Below are positions 18,009 through 26,521 of a stretch of 64,000 bases of DNA, one piece after another. Location: positions 204,705-268,704 of the forward strand of contig NZ_FOVI01000002.1 of NCBI RefSeq assembly GCF_900115115.1, read 5' to 3'. The DNA comes from Paenimyroides ummariense. GTDB taxonomy: Bacteria; Bacteroidota; Bacteroidia; Flavobacteriales; Flavobacteriaceae. Both the position numbers and the translations under genes were made by a program. The notes under the pieces were generated by a model, which saw only the letters and a program-made list of their open reading frames with translations, did no database searches and was not told where the DNA came from. Positions within the stretch are counted from its first letter, which is position 1; each line of letters opens with the position of its first letter.

Positions 18009-19151
18009 ATGAAATTCAACACCAAAGTTATACACGGCGGGCAGCATCACGACCCATCAACCGGTGCGGTAATGCCGCCGGTTTACCATACATCAACCTT
18101 TGCACAAACAAGTCCGGGCGTTCATACAGGCTACGAATACAGCCGTGCCGATAATCCAACACGTACTGCTTTAGAGCACGCTTTAGAAAGTATTGAAAAC
18201 GGCGCGCGCGGTTTGGCATTTTCGTCTGGCTTGGCGGCAATTGACTGCGTTATGCGCTTGTTGAAGCCGAATGATGAAGTAATTGCAATGGACGATTTAT
18301 ATGGTGGAACGTACAGATTATTTACGCGTTTTTATCAGGATTTAGGTATTAAGTTTCACTTTATCGATATGAACGATTTAGCGTTGTTTGAATCGAAAAT
18401 TAACGACAAAACCAAATTAGTTTGGATTGAAACACCTACGAATCCGTTAATGAAATTGGCAGATATCGAAACTATTGCAACGATCACCAAAAAGCACAAC
18501 TTATTATTTGCGGTTGATAATACGTTTGCAACACCCTATTTACAAAAACCGTTAGATTTGGGTGCTGATATTGTGATGCATTCTGCTACAAAATATTTAG
18601 GCGGACATTCAGACGTTATTGCGGGAGCTTTGATTATTAAAGACGAAGAATTAGGAAAACAATTGCATTTTACGCAGTTTGCAACGGGTGCAACTTTGGG
18701 TCCGCAAGAATGTTTCTTGGTTTTGCGTGGAATTAAAACGTTGCATTTACGTGTAGAGCGTCATTGTTTTAACGGACAAAAAGTAGCTGAGTTTTTAGAA
18801 CAACATCCGTTAATTGATAAAGTGTTGTATCCTGGTTTGGCATCGCATCCGCAACATGATTTAGCTAAAAAGCAAATGCCTAAAGGTTTTGGCGGAATGG
18901 TTTCGTTTACATTTAAATCGGGTGCAAAAGCCGATGCTATTTCGTTTTTAGAAAAGTTGAAAGTATTTACTTTGGCAGAATCTTTAGGTGGAGTAGAATC
19001 TTTGGCGAATCATCCGGCATTGATGACACATGCTTCAATCCCGGCAGAAAAACGTGCAGAAATTGGCGTTACCGATGACATGGTGCGCTTAAGCGTTGGC
19101 GTGGAAGATATAGAAGATTTAATTGCCGATATTGAACAGGCTTTGAAGTAA
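18009..19151 (+). CDS. Cystathionine gamma-synthase / gamma-lyase
   Basis: A 380-residue PLP enzyme of the Cys/Met metabolism family. Seen are EYSRADNPTR (about residues 43-52), FSSGLAAIDCV (about 69-79), the PLP-phosphate and ring contacts through VDNTFATPYLQ (about 168-178), and the Schiff-base lysine in SATKYLGGHSD (about 194-204). Family members make or split cystathionine in methionine/cysteine exchange; synthase and lyase cannot be separated by eye. It is monocistronic with its own promoter and a strong terminator. Confidence 0.9.
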   Translation: MKFNTKVIHGGQHHDPSTGAVMPPVYHTSTFAQTSPGVHTGYEYSRADNPTRTALEHALESIENGARGLAFSSGLAAIDCVMRLLKPNDEVIAMDDLYGGTYRLFTRFYQDLGIKFHFIDMNDLALFESKINDKTKLVWIETPTNPLMKLADIETIATITKKHNLLFAVDNTFATPYLQKPLDLGADIVMHSATKYLGGHSDVIAGALIIKDEELGKQLHFTQFATGATLGPQECFLVLRGIKTLHLRVERHCFNGQKVAEFLEQHPLIDKVLYPGLASHPQHDLAKKQMPKGFGGMVSFTFKSGAKADAISFLEKLKVFTLAESLGGVESLANHPALMTHASIPAEKRAEIGVTDDMVRLSVGVEDIEDLIADIEQALK

Positions 19152-19158
19152 TAATATA

Positions 19159-19187
19159 AATCCCCAATTCATAATTGGGGATTTTCT
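19159..19187 (+). terminator. Terminator after the cystathionine enzyme gene
   Basis: AATCCCCAATT at 19159-19169 pairs with AATTGGGGATT at 19173-19183, followed by a T-rich run. Confidence 0.85.
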
Positions 19188-19228
19188 TTTTAAATTGATT
19201 GTATTACTGTAATACTATCAATTAATTT

Positions 19229-19236
19229 TATATTTG
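19229..19236 (+). promoter_or_regulatory. -7 promoter element
   Basis: TATATTTG, an exact TAnnTTTG match, 18 bases before the GT2 gene start at 19255. Confidence 0.55.
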
Positions 19237-19254
19237 TAATTGATTTAACTAAAA

Positions 19255-19998
19255 ATGATCAATAACCAAAAAATAGTAGTTGTACTACCAGCTTATAATG
19301 CATCTAAAACTTTAGAGCAAACATATAATGAAATTCCTTTTGATATTGTAGATGACGTCGTTTTAGTAGATGACAATAGTTTAGATAACACCTCTGAGGA
19401 AGCAAGTCGCTTAGGAATTAAAAATATAATCAAGCATGATGAAAATAAAGGGTATGGTGGCAACCAGAAAACTTGCTATAATAAAGCTTTAGAATTAGAT
19501 GCTGATATTGTAATTATGCTTCATCCTGATTATCAATATACTCCAAAGCTAATTCATTCTATGAGCTATATTATTGCAAATGGTTTGTATGATGTGGTTA
19601 TAGCATCAAGAATTTTAGGCAAAGGAGCTTTAAAAGGGGGAATGCCTCTTTACAAATATATTGCAAACCGATTTCTTACACTAACCCAAAATATATTGAT
19701 GAATCAAAAGCTGTCTGAATACCATACAGGATATCGTGCTTTTTCTAAAAAGGTTTTGCAAACAGTTAAATACAATGATAATTCTGACGATTTTGTGTTT
19801 GATAACGAATTTCTGGCTCAAGTGTTTGATAAGAATTTTGAAATAGCTGAAATAACCTGTCCAACTAAATATTTTGAAGAAGCTTCTTCAATAAATTTAT
19901 CAAGGAGTATCACTTATGGTTTAGGAGTTTTAAGAGTGTCTTTTCTGTACTTTGTAAATAAAATAGGATTGTATAAAGCTAAAATATTTCAACAATGA
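19255..19998 (+). CDS. Family 2 glycosyltransferase (DPM1-like)
   Basis: A 247-residue GT-A glycosyltransferase. The N-terminus VVVLPAYNASKTL (residues 8-20), LVDDNSLDNT (about 37-46) and KGYGGNQKTCYNKAL (about 65-79) are the nucleotide-sugar site; MLHPDYQYTP (about 89-98) is the acidic metal-binding region, and HTGYRAFSKKVL (about 156-167) is the DPM1-like acceptor motif. It probably moves a sugar to a polyprenyl phosphate or an anchored acceptor. It overlaps the next membrane protein gene by 4 bases, pointing to a joint task. The pair looks more AT-rich than its neighbours. Confidence 0.85.
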   Translation: MINNQKIVVVLPAYNASKTLEQTYNEIPFDIVDDVVLVDDNSLDNTSEEASRLGIKNIIKHDENKGYGGNQKTCYNKALELDADIVIMLHPDYQYTPKLIHSMSYIIANGLYDVVIASRILGKGALKGGMPLYKYIANRFLTLTQNILMNQKLSEYHTGYRAFSKKVLQTVKYNDNSDDFVFDNEFLAQVFDKNFEIAEITCPTKYFEEASSINLSRSITYGLGVLRVSFLYFVNKIGLYKAKIFQQ

Positions 19999-21110
19999 GA
20001 GATTTACTTCTAAAGAGAAACATTAGTTTAGCTTTATTTTTATTTGTGAATTTTTTGTTTACCTACAAATATTTAGAAAGAGTTACTCCTTGGGCAGCTT
20101 TATTGTCGGTTTTGGTTTCACTACTCTATATTGTTTTGTATCGAAACAGAAATATTTTAAAATTTATTAATAAGAAAATAGAAATTAGCCTTATTATTGT
20201 TTTCATAGTTGTGTGCCTTGTAATTTGGAAGAAAGTTCCAATAGAAACATTGAATGTTGACCGGTGGAGTGTAATTTCGTCTTTTTGGGATAGTTATTTT
20301 GCTAATGAGTATGCTTATTTTGCAAAAAGTTTTGCAGGAAATCCACCGGGACCAATGCCGTTCTATTTTATTTTGTCCTTACCTTTTTATTTAATTGGCG
20401 AATTGGGTTTTTTGTCAATTATAGGAGTGTTGTTTTTTTATTGGTTAATGTGTTATAAGAGAGTTAATTTCATAATTAGAGGTCTTGTTCTACTATTAAT
20501 CTTATCATCATTTTTTAATTTGTGGGAAGTTATTTGCCGCAGTAATATATTCTTTAATGCTTCGTTGGTTTTGGGTTCTTTAATTTACATCCTAAATCAA
20601 AAAGTTTTTTCTCATAAAACATTAATAATCTCAGGGATTTTTATAGGATTATTAATATCAACAAGAAATGTGTTTGTTATTTCTTATATCATCTGCTTTC
20701 TATATTTATTGCGCACAAAAGCCATTCAATTTAAACAATTAACTATTTTAGGAATTATAAGTCTATTAGTATTTGCTTTAACATTTATTCCTGTTGTTTA
20801 TGGGCATTTAGAAGATTTTAAACAAATGAATCCGTTTATAGTACAATCAACTTTCCTAATACCATTTGAATATACTATTCTTTTTGTATTAATAGCAATA
20901 GGGACTTCGTTTTTATGTAAGAATATAAATGATGTTTATTTTTATAATGCTATAGTTTTTTTTGTAAGCATATTAATTTATCTAATATATTATATCTGTT
21001 TGCAAGGATTCACTCAAGCATTTACAAATAGTACCGTTGATATTTCTTATTTTATATTTTGCATACCATTTGCATTTTGGTTTTTAGCAAATAATAATTC
21101 TAAAGGCTAA
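19995..21110 (+). CDS. Polytopic membrane protein of unknown function
   Basis: A 371-residue protein with about ten hydrophobic helices spread over the whole length and a short Asn-rich C-terminus. I do not recognise a family. The arrangement resembles GT-C type lipid-linked-sugar transferases, and the loop at about residues 105-120 holds AKSFAGNPPGPMPFYF, but I see no proven catalytic acid. Coupled by a 4-base overlap to the DPM1-like glycosyltransferase, it may use the polyprenyl-phosphate sugar that enzyme makes. An O-antigen-polymerase-like or flippase role is also possible. Confidence 0.7.
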   Translation: MRDLLLKRNISLALFLFVNFLFTYKYLERVTPWAALLSVLVSLLYIVLYRNRNILKFINKKIEISLIIVFIVVCLVIWKKVPIETLNVDRWSVISSFWDSYFANEYAYFAKSFAGNPPGPMPFYFILSLPFYLIGELGFLSIIGVLFFYWLMCYKRVNFIIRGLVLLLILSSFFNLWEVICRSNIFFNASLVLGSLIYILNQKVFSHKTLIISGIFIGLLISTRNVFVISYIICFLYLLRTKAIQFKQLTILGIISLLVFALTFIPVVYGHLEDFKQMNPFIVQSTFLIPFEYTILFVLIAIGTSFLCKNINDVYFYNAIVFFVSILIYLIYYICLQGFTQAFTNSTVDISYFIFCIPFAFWFLANNNSKG

Positions 21111-21208
21111 CTTCTTTTGAAATGACTTTTTAAATTTCATAGCGTTACATATCTCAATTTATACTATTTTTATAAAAAAAACGTTTCAATCTTTGAAATC
21201 AAGTCCGT

Positions 21209-23488
21209 ATGAAATTCTATTATCAATTATTTTTCTTTTTAGTATCGTTTGTTTCAGTAGCACAAACAAACCAGTTGTGGAAAGGTTACTATTCGTATCA
21301 GGAAACAAAAGCGGTAGAAAAAGACGATCAAAACATATACGTTGCAACAGATAACAGTGTTTTTGCTTACAACGAATACAGCAAAGAAACCGAGGTTTTT
21401 AATACCGTAAGCGGATTAAAGATCAATGGAATTAGCACATTGGGTTATGCCAAAGATTATAAAAAATTAGTAGTTGGTAGCACCAATGGTAAAGTAGCGA
21501 TTATTGATTTGGCTGCCGATAAAATTTATCATTTAAATGATATTTTTTCTAAAACCAACATTCCAGATAATCAAAAGAAAATTAATAAGATAGTTGTTCA
21601 TGCCGGCTTTGCCTATTTGGCTACAGGTTACGGTATTACAACGGTGCGTTTAACCGACAATCATTTTGGTGATACCTTTTATATAGCAGTGGGTGGCGAA
21701 ATGGCGAACGTAAAAACAATGGCTATTTTTAACAATCAGGTGTATGCCGCGGTTGAAAACGAAGGAATTAAAAAAGCATCTATCAACAGTAATTTGATCG
21801 ATTATAACAATTGGCAGGTTATTGATTTTGGTAATTGGATTGAATTGGCAACGTTTTCAAACAAATTAATCGGAGTAAAAGATGATTTCTCTTTAAACAC
21901 AATCTCTACCACAAACCAAATTGATACGGTAGGCGATGTTTGGGAAGGTTTTTTAAAGTTTAGTATTGCGGGCGATGTTTTAATTGAAATTACACAAGAA
22001 GCCGCTCGTTTACGTACAACAGATTTAACCGTTTACAACGAATTTGTTTATTCTTTTGCTGAAAAAGGCGGTGTAAGCGATGCTACATTTTCAAACGGAA
22101 ATTATTATTTAGCAACTAATAGGAACGGTGGTTTAAAAGTTCCTTTAGAAAATAAAGAAAATATAGAAGTAATATCTCCTGATGGTCCTTTAAGCAACAA
22201 TATTTCATCGGCAGTTGTAAATAAAAAAGACCTTTGGTTAACTTTTGGAGGTTACGGTGTTGATATGAATCCCTACGAGCCAAACGGATTAACAAAATAC
22301 GGCATCAGCACCTATAAAAATATGCAATCGTGGCAACATATTTCAAATCAAGAATTAAACGGATTACAATCAACCGTAAATATCAGTTTTAATCCGCAAA
22401 AACCTAATTTGGCGTATTTGAGTACTTTTAATGACGGTTTAGGAATTTTCGATTTAAACACTAAGCAATTAACAGTTTATGACGATACTAATACCGATGT
22501 TTTTACACCGATTATCCCAACCGATTTACGTATTTACGGAGTAGCTTTTGACAGAAATGGAACGGGTTGGATTACAAATACAGCAGGAGAAGATCCTGCT
22601 TTGATTTCCATCAATTCAAATAATCAGTTTAACAAGTACACATCTAATATTTTGGAAAGTAATAATCCAGGAAGTGATGCGTATTTACTGCCTGTGATCG
22701 ATAAAAACAGCACCAAATGGTTTGCCAGCCGTTTAAGTGGTTTGTTTGCTTTTAACGAAACACGCAACAACAAAGCCATGAAAATTGGTACAAACAATGG
22801 GCTGCCTAACGTGGGTGTGCGTTCTATTGCATTAGATTATAAAAATGAATTGTGGATTGGAACAGCAAAAGGTTTGCGTGTTATTAGAAATGTAGATCAG
22901 TTTTTAACAAGTTCGCAGTTAACAGCAACCAATATCAAAATTGAGTACGGAGAGAATGTAGAAGAGCTTTTCTACGAACAGGAAATTTTAAACATTACGG
23001 TAGACGGATCGAACAATAAATGGGTATCCATAGCAGAATCGGGGGTGTTTTTGATTTCTGATCGATACCAAACGCTTTATAATTTTACGACAGCAAATTC
23101 GCCATTACCAAGCAACGATGTTACTGCTGTAACTATTGATGGATCTACCGGAGAAGTGTATTTTGTTACACGCGAAGGTATGGTGTCTTTTAAAAATTAC
23201 GCTACAACACCAACAGCAGATTTAGACGATATTAAAGTATATCCAAACCCGGTAAAACCTGGCTTTTCTGGCGATGTAAAAATAAGCGGATTGGTTAGCG
23301 ATGCCACGGTGAAAATTACCGATATTGCCGGAAATCTGGTTCATGAAACCAAATCGTTAGGCGGAACGGTTACTTGGAACACGCTGTCTTTTTCAGGTTC
23401 GAAAGTACCTTCTGGAGTGTACATGATTTTTATTACTTCGGCAGACGGCGAATTAGACGCAGTTAAAAAAGTGATGATTATTCGTTAA
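21209..23488 (+). CDS. porZ: PorZ-like type IX secretion protein
   Basis: A 759-residue exported protein: signal peptide (about residues 1-19), two beta-propeller-type repeat regions with Trp/Gly/Tyr-rich blades (to about 670), and a C-terminal type A sorting domain that starts near IKVYPNPVKPGFSG (about 676-689) and ends KKVMIIR. PorZ belongs to the cell-surface attachment complex of the type IX system, where it delivers anionic LPS to the PorU sortase. The stop overlaps the recO start as TAATG; a PorZ-RecO neighbour pair is usual in flavobacteria. Confidence 0.85.
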   Translation: MKFYYQLFFFLVSFVSVAQTNQLWKGYYSYQETKAVEKDDQNIYVATDNSVFAYNEYSKETEVFNTVSGLKINGISTLGYAKDYKKLVVGSTNGKVAIIDLAADKIYHLNDIFSKTNIPDNQKKINKIVVHAGFAYLATGYGITTVRLTDNHFGDTFYIAVGGEMANVKTMAIFNNQVYAAVENEGIKKASINSNLIDYNNWQVIDFGNWIELATFSNKLIGVKDDFSLNTISTTNQIDTVGDVWEGFLKFSIAGDVLIEITQEAARLRTTDLTVYNEFVYSFAEKGGVSDATFSNGNYYLATNRNGGLKVPLENKENIEVISPDGPLSNNISSAVVNKKDLWLTFGGYGVDMNPYEPNGLTKYGISTYKNMQSWQHISNQELNGLQSTVNISFNPQKPNLAYLSTFNDGLGIFDLNTKQLTVYDDTNTDVFTPIIPTDLRIYGVAFDRNGTGWITNTAGEDPALISINSNNQFNKYTSNILESNNPGSDAYLLPVIDKNSTKWFASRLSGLFAFNETRNNKAMKIGTNNGLPNVGVRSIALDYKNELWIGTAKGLRVIRNVDQFLTSSQLTATNIKIEYGENVEELFYEQEILNITVDGSNNKWVSIAESGVFLISDRYQTLYNFTTANSPLPSNDVTAVTIDGSTGEVYFVTREGMVSFKNYATTPTADLDDIKVYPNPVKPGFSGDVKISGLVSDATVKITDIAGNLVHETKSLGGTVTWNTLSFSGSKVPSGVYMIFITSADGELDAVKKVMIIR

Positions 23489-24198
23489 TGCAGATTAAAA
23501 CCGAAGCCATTGTTTTAAGTGCCTTGCGTTATCAGGAAAAAAGCCTGATTGTAAAGTGTTTTACCCAGCATTTTGGCTTAAAAACCTATTTTGTTCGTAA
23601 TGCTTTTTCGGCAAAAAACAAAGGATTAAACAGCGCGTATTTTCAGCCGTTAAACCAGTTGTATATCGATGCAACCCATAAAAACAAAGGTTCGTTAGAG
23701 TATATTAATGAACTGAAGCTGGCTTATCCGTATCAGACCATTTCGTTGGAGTTTTACAAAAACAGCGTCAGTATTTTTATTGCCGAAGTTTTAAGTCACA
23801 GCATAAAAGAAGAGCAACCCAACAATGATTTGTTTCTGTTTTTAAAAACGGCTTTGGTTTGGTTTGACGAGCATTCTTTTTCGACCGATTTTCATTTGTG
23901 GATTTTAATAAACCTTACCAAATATTTAGGTTTTTATCCTGATGATTCCGATAAAGATTCGCTTTATTTCAATCCGCACGAAGGTAGTTTCACCATGCAT
24001 TATACGCCTAATTGTTTTAATGAAGAGGAGACGATTTTATTCCGAAAATTGTTCGATCTTTCTTTAATTGATAAAAAAGTGGTGCTGACAAACATGCAAC
24101 GCAGATCACTTTTAAAGTTGTTGTTAGCTTATTACGAAACACATATTGTAGGATTCAAACAGATTAAATCGATAGAAATTTTATCTGAACTTTTTTAA
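23488..24198 (+). CDS. recO: DNA repair protein RecO
   Basis: A 236-residue RecO with the N-terminal OB fold (TEAIVLSALRYQEKSLIVKCF, about residues 5-25, and LKTYFVRNAF) and a helical C-terminal half (LGFYPDDSDKD, about 150-160). RecO anneals ssDNA and helps load RecA with RecR in gap repair. No complete four-cysteine zinc finger is seen. Its ATG shares one base with the porZ stop, so it is translated by coupling. Confidence 0.93.
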   Translation: MQIKTEAIVLSALRYQEKSLIVKCFTQHFGLKTYFVRNAFSAKNKGLNSAYFQPLNQLYIDATHKNKGSLEYINELKLAYPYQTISLEFYKNSVSIFIAEVLSHSIKEEQPNNDLFLFLKTALVWFDEHSFSTDFHLWILINLTKYLGFYPDDSDKDSLYFNPHEGSFTMHYTPNCFNEEETILFRKLFDLSLIDKKVVLTNMQRRSLLKLLLAYYETHIVGFKQIKSIEILSELF

Positions 24199-24229
24199 GA
24201 ATATTCGCTATTCCCCTTTATAGTTTTAT

Positions 24230-24252
24230 TTACCACAGATTACACAGATAAA
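24230..24252. repeat. Dispersed intergenic motif
   Basis: TACCACAGATTACACAGATA is a near reverse complement of the motif at 63678-63695 (ATCTGTGCATCTGTGGTA). It lies in the 206-base gap between recO and the convergent dehydrogenase gene, where I see no clear terminator. Confidence 0.4.
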
Positions 24253-24404
24253 CCCCGATTTTTAAAAATTAAATTTAAGAACCTGCAAAGCATTCTTTTA
24301 CTTTATACAAAATTGATTATGAACGATATCTCTAAAGTCCGCTATTCAATTTAACCGTTTAATAGTTAAGGTAATAAAGCTATGTGGTAAAAAAATGTAG
24401 CGAC

Positions 24405-25703
24405 TTACTTTATAACAACCGTTTGAATATTCGCAAATTCGTACAAAGCAAAATGAGATAATTCGCGACCGTAACCAGAATTTTTAATGCCACCGAAAGG
24501 CAAATGCGGATCTGATACAATCATTTCGTTAATGAACAAAGCGCCTTCATCAAATAAGTGCAGGTAATTATCTAATTGTTGCGGATTATCAGTAAAAATA
24601 CTGGCACCCAATCCAAAGTTCGATTTATTGCTTAATTCAATTGCTTCGTCAATGGTTTTAAAAGGAATAATTGCAGCCAACGGACCAAAAGTTTCCTCGG
24701 CAAAAACAGGCATATCAACCGTAACATTGGTAACCAAAGTAGGTTCAAAAAATGCTCTGTTACGTTTACCGCCGGCAATTATTGTTGCTCCTTTTGCTAC
24801 ACTTTTTTCCAATTGATTTTCTAATTCAACTGCTAAATCTTCTCGAGCCATTGATCCGAAAGTAACCGTTTCATCATATTTATCGCCTAAAATCAACGTG
24901 CTTAATTTCTGTTTGAACAAATCTACAAACTGATTATAAACAGCTTCGTGAATCAAAAATCGTTTTGAGGCAATACAGCTTTGTCCGGCATTTTGCATGC
25001 GTGCGTTAACGGCTTTTTCGGCAGCACAGTTTAAATCGGCATCGTTCAACACAATAAAAGCATTGCTTCCGCCTAATTCCAATACACATTTTTTAAGATG
25101 CTTTCCTGCAGTTTCTGCAACCGATCTACCTGCATGTTCACTTCCTGTTAACGAAACCGCTTTAATGATTGGATTAGCAATTACATTGGCAACTTCGCTG
25201 CTTTTTATAGAAAGATCTTTATAAATCGGGAAATCGATGGTATCAACATTAAAAACATCTTCCAATGCTTTGGCGCTTAACGGCACATTGCTTGCGTGTT
25301 TTACAACAAATACGTTTCCGGTAAGCAAACTTGGAATTACAAAACGGAAAACCTGCCAAAAAGGAAAATTCCACGGCATAACTCCCAATAAAACACCCAA
25401 CGGACGAAACGTGATGTAACTTTTACCCCAACCGGTTTTTACTTCCTGATCTTCCAGAAACTGTGCTGCATTTTCTATGTAATAATCGCACAAGTAAGCA
25501 CATTTTTCAACTTCTGCAATTGCCAGTTTTATTGGCTTGTTCATATCGGTTGTAATCGCGTATGCGTAATCGCGTTTATTTTGTAGCAACTTTTCTTTGA
25601 TGTTCTTTAAAACCGAAATGCGATCATCCAGAGAAAAATCGCGCCATTTTAAGAAACTCGATTGCATGGTTTCTATAATTACGGAGGTGCTGTCTAATGC
25701 CAT
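24405..25703 (-). CDS. Succinate-semialdehyde dehydrogenase-type ALDH
   Basis: A 432-residue NAD(P)-dependent dehydrogenase close to the GabD/Sad group. Seen are GVMPWNFPFWQVFRF (about residues 107-121), SLTGSEHAGRSVAE (about 180-193), the general-base region LELGGSNAF (about 206-214) and the catalytic Cys in AGQSCIASKR (about 238-247), ending with FGGIKNSGYGRE. It oxidises succinate semialdehyde or a similar short aldehyde. It is about 20 residues shorter than the usual 450-460, with the loss around residues 145-165 near the cofactor loop, but motifs are intact. It stands alone. Confidence 0.87.
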   Translation of the reverse strand: MALDSTSVIIETMQSSFLKWRDFSLDDRISVLKNIKEKLLQNKRDYAYAITTDMNKPIKLAIAEVEKCAYLCDYYIENAAQFLEDQEVKTGWGKSYITFRPLGVLLGVMPWNFPFWQVFRFVIPSLLTGNVFVVKHASNVPLSAKALEDVFNVDTIDFPIYKDLSIKSSEVANVIANPIIKAVSLTGSEHAGRSVAETAGKHLKKCVLELGGSNAFIVLNDADLNCAAEKAVNARMQNAGQSCIASKRFLIHEAVYNQFVDLFKQKLSTLILGDKYDETVTFGSMAREDLAVELENQLEKSVAKGATIIAGGKRNRAFFEPTLVTNVTVDMPVFAEETFGPLAAIIPFKTIDEAIELSNKSNFGLGASIFTDNPQQLDNYLHLFDEGALFINEMIVSDPHLPFGGIKNSGYGRELSHFALYEFANIQTVVIK

Positions 25704-25731
25704 AGAAATTTGTTTTTATAAAGTTATTAAA

Positions 25732-25757
25732 TAAAAATGGTAAGCCGAAACTTACCA
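25732..25757 (-). terminator. Terminator of the Bat operon
   Basis: TGGTAAG at 25738-25744 pairs with CTTACCA at 25751-25757. On the minus strand five T follow directly. It lies a few bases past the batE stop. Confidence 0.8.
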
Positions 25758-25761
25758 CATT

Positions 25762-26520
25762 TTAATACTGTAACACATTATTTTTATCAACCCAGCCAAT
25801 GGTGTCATTTTGCAGCTGAATTTTTATCCATTGATTGGTTTCTTCCTGTATAAATCCTTTTTCGCCTTCGTTCAAAGTCGCAGTTATTTTGGAAACCGAT
25901 CTTGGCTCGTTCATCAACAACACATCTTTATCTTTTACAATAACATAATTGTTCATCAACAAATAGTCAGACTGGTTTTTCGATATAAAATAACTTCCGA
26001 TACTGATTGCCAACGTAAAAATACTCAAGGTAAAAAGTGCTTTTTTAGCAGTTGCATTACTATTTAAACGGTAAACAATCAAAACAACAACCGTTAAAAA
26101 CATACTTGCAATTGCTAGATAAGCCCACGCATTTGGCTTTAAAAAATTAAAAACGCTGTACAACATTTGTTGTTGAGGTATTGGTAAATTGCCTTTGGTA
26201 ACTTTGGTTTTAAGCTTTTCGGCAAAATTCAGGTTGATGCGCGCCGGCTCATAATCGGGTTGCAGTTTCAACGATTTTTCCAAATGATAAATACTCAACG
26301 CCGTATTTTGCAAACGTAAATAAGCCGTGCCTAAATTGTAATGCAACGTAGCGTTTAACGAATCTGTCTTTACCAATTTTTCAAAAACCTGTGCCGATGC
26401 TGCGTAATCTTTCTCGTTAAAAGCGTTTATTCCTTTAGTAAAAAGCGCATCGTTATTTTCTTGAGCTTGTAAACCCAACGAAAAGCAAAAACTTAAAAAA
26501 AGTATCAATAACTGTTTCAT
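25762..26520 (-). CDS. batE: BatE: TPR and SH3-like membrane protein
   Basis: A 252-residue protein with signal peptide (residues 1-19), three TPR-type helix pairs (ALFTKGINAFNEKDYAASAQ, ATLHYNLGTAYLRL, AIYHLEKSL-like; about 26-105), two membrane helices (about 132-150 and 162-180) and a C-terminal SH3-like domain (about 190-250, GEKGFIQEETNQWIKI). This is the layout of BatE, the last gene of the Bacteroides aerotolerance operon. The start follows the batD stop by one base. Confidence 0.85.
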   Translation of the reverse strand: MKQLLILFLSFCFSLGLQAQENNDALFTKGINAFNEKDYAASAQVFEKLVKTDSLNATLHYNLGTAYLRLQNTALSIYHLEKSLKLQPDYEPARINLNFAEKLKTKVTKGNLPIPQQQMLYSVFNFLKPNAWAYLAIASMFLTVVVLIVYRLNSNATAKKALFTLSIFTLAISIGSYFISKNQSDYLLMNNYVIVKDKDVLLMNEPRSVSKITATLNEGEKGFIQEETNQWIKIQLQNDTIGWVDKNNVLQY

Positions 26521-26521
26521 A

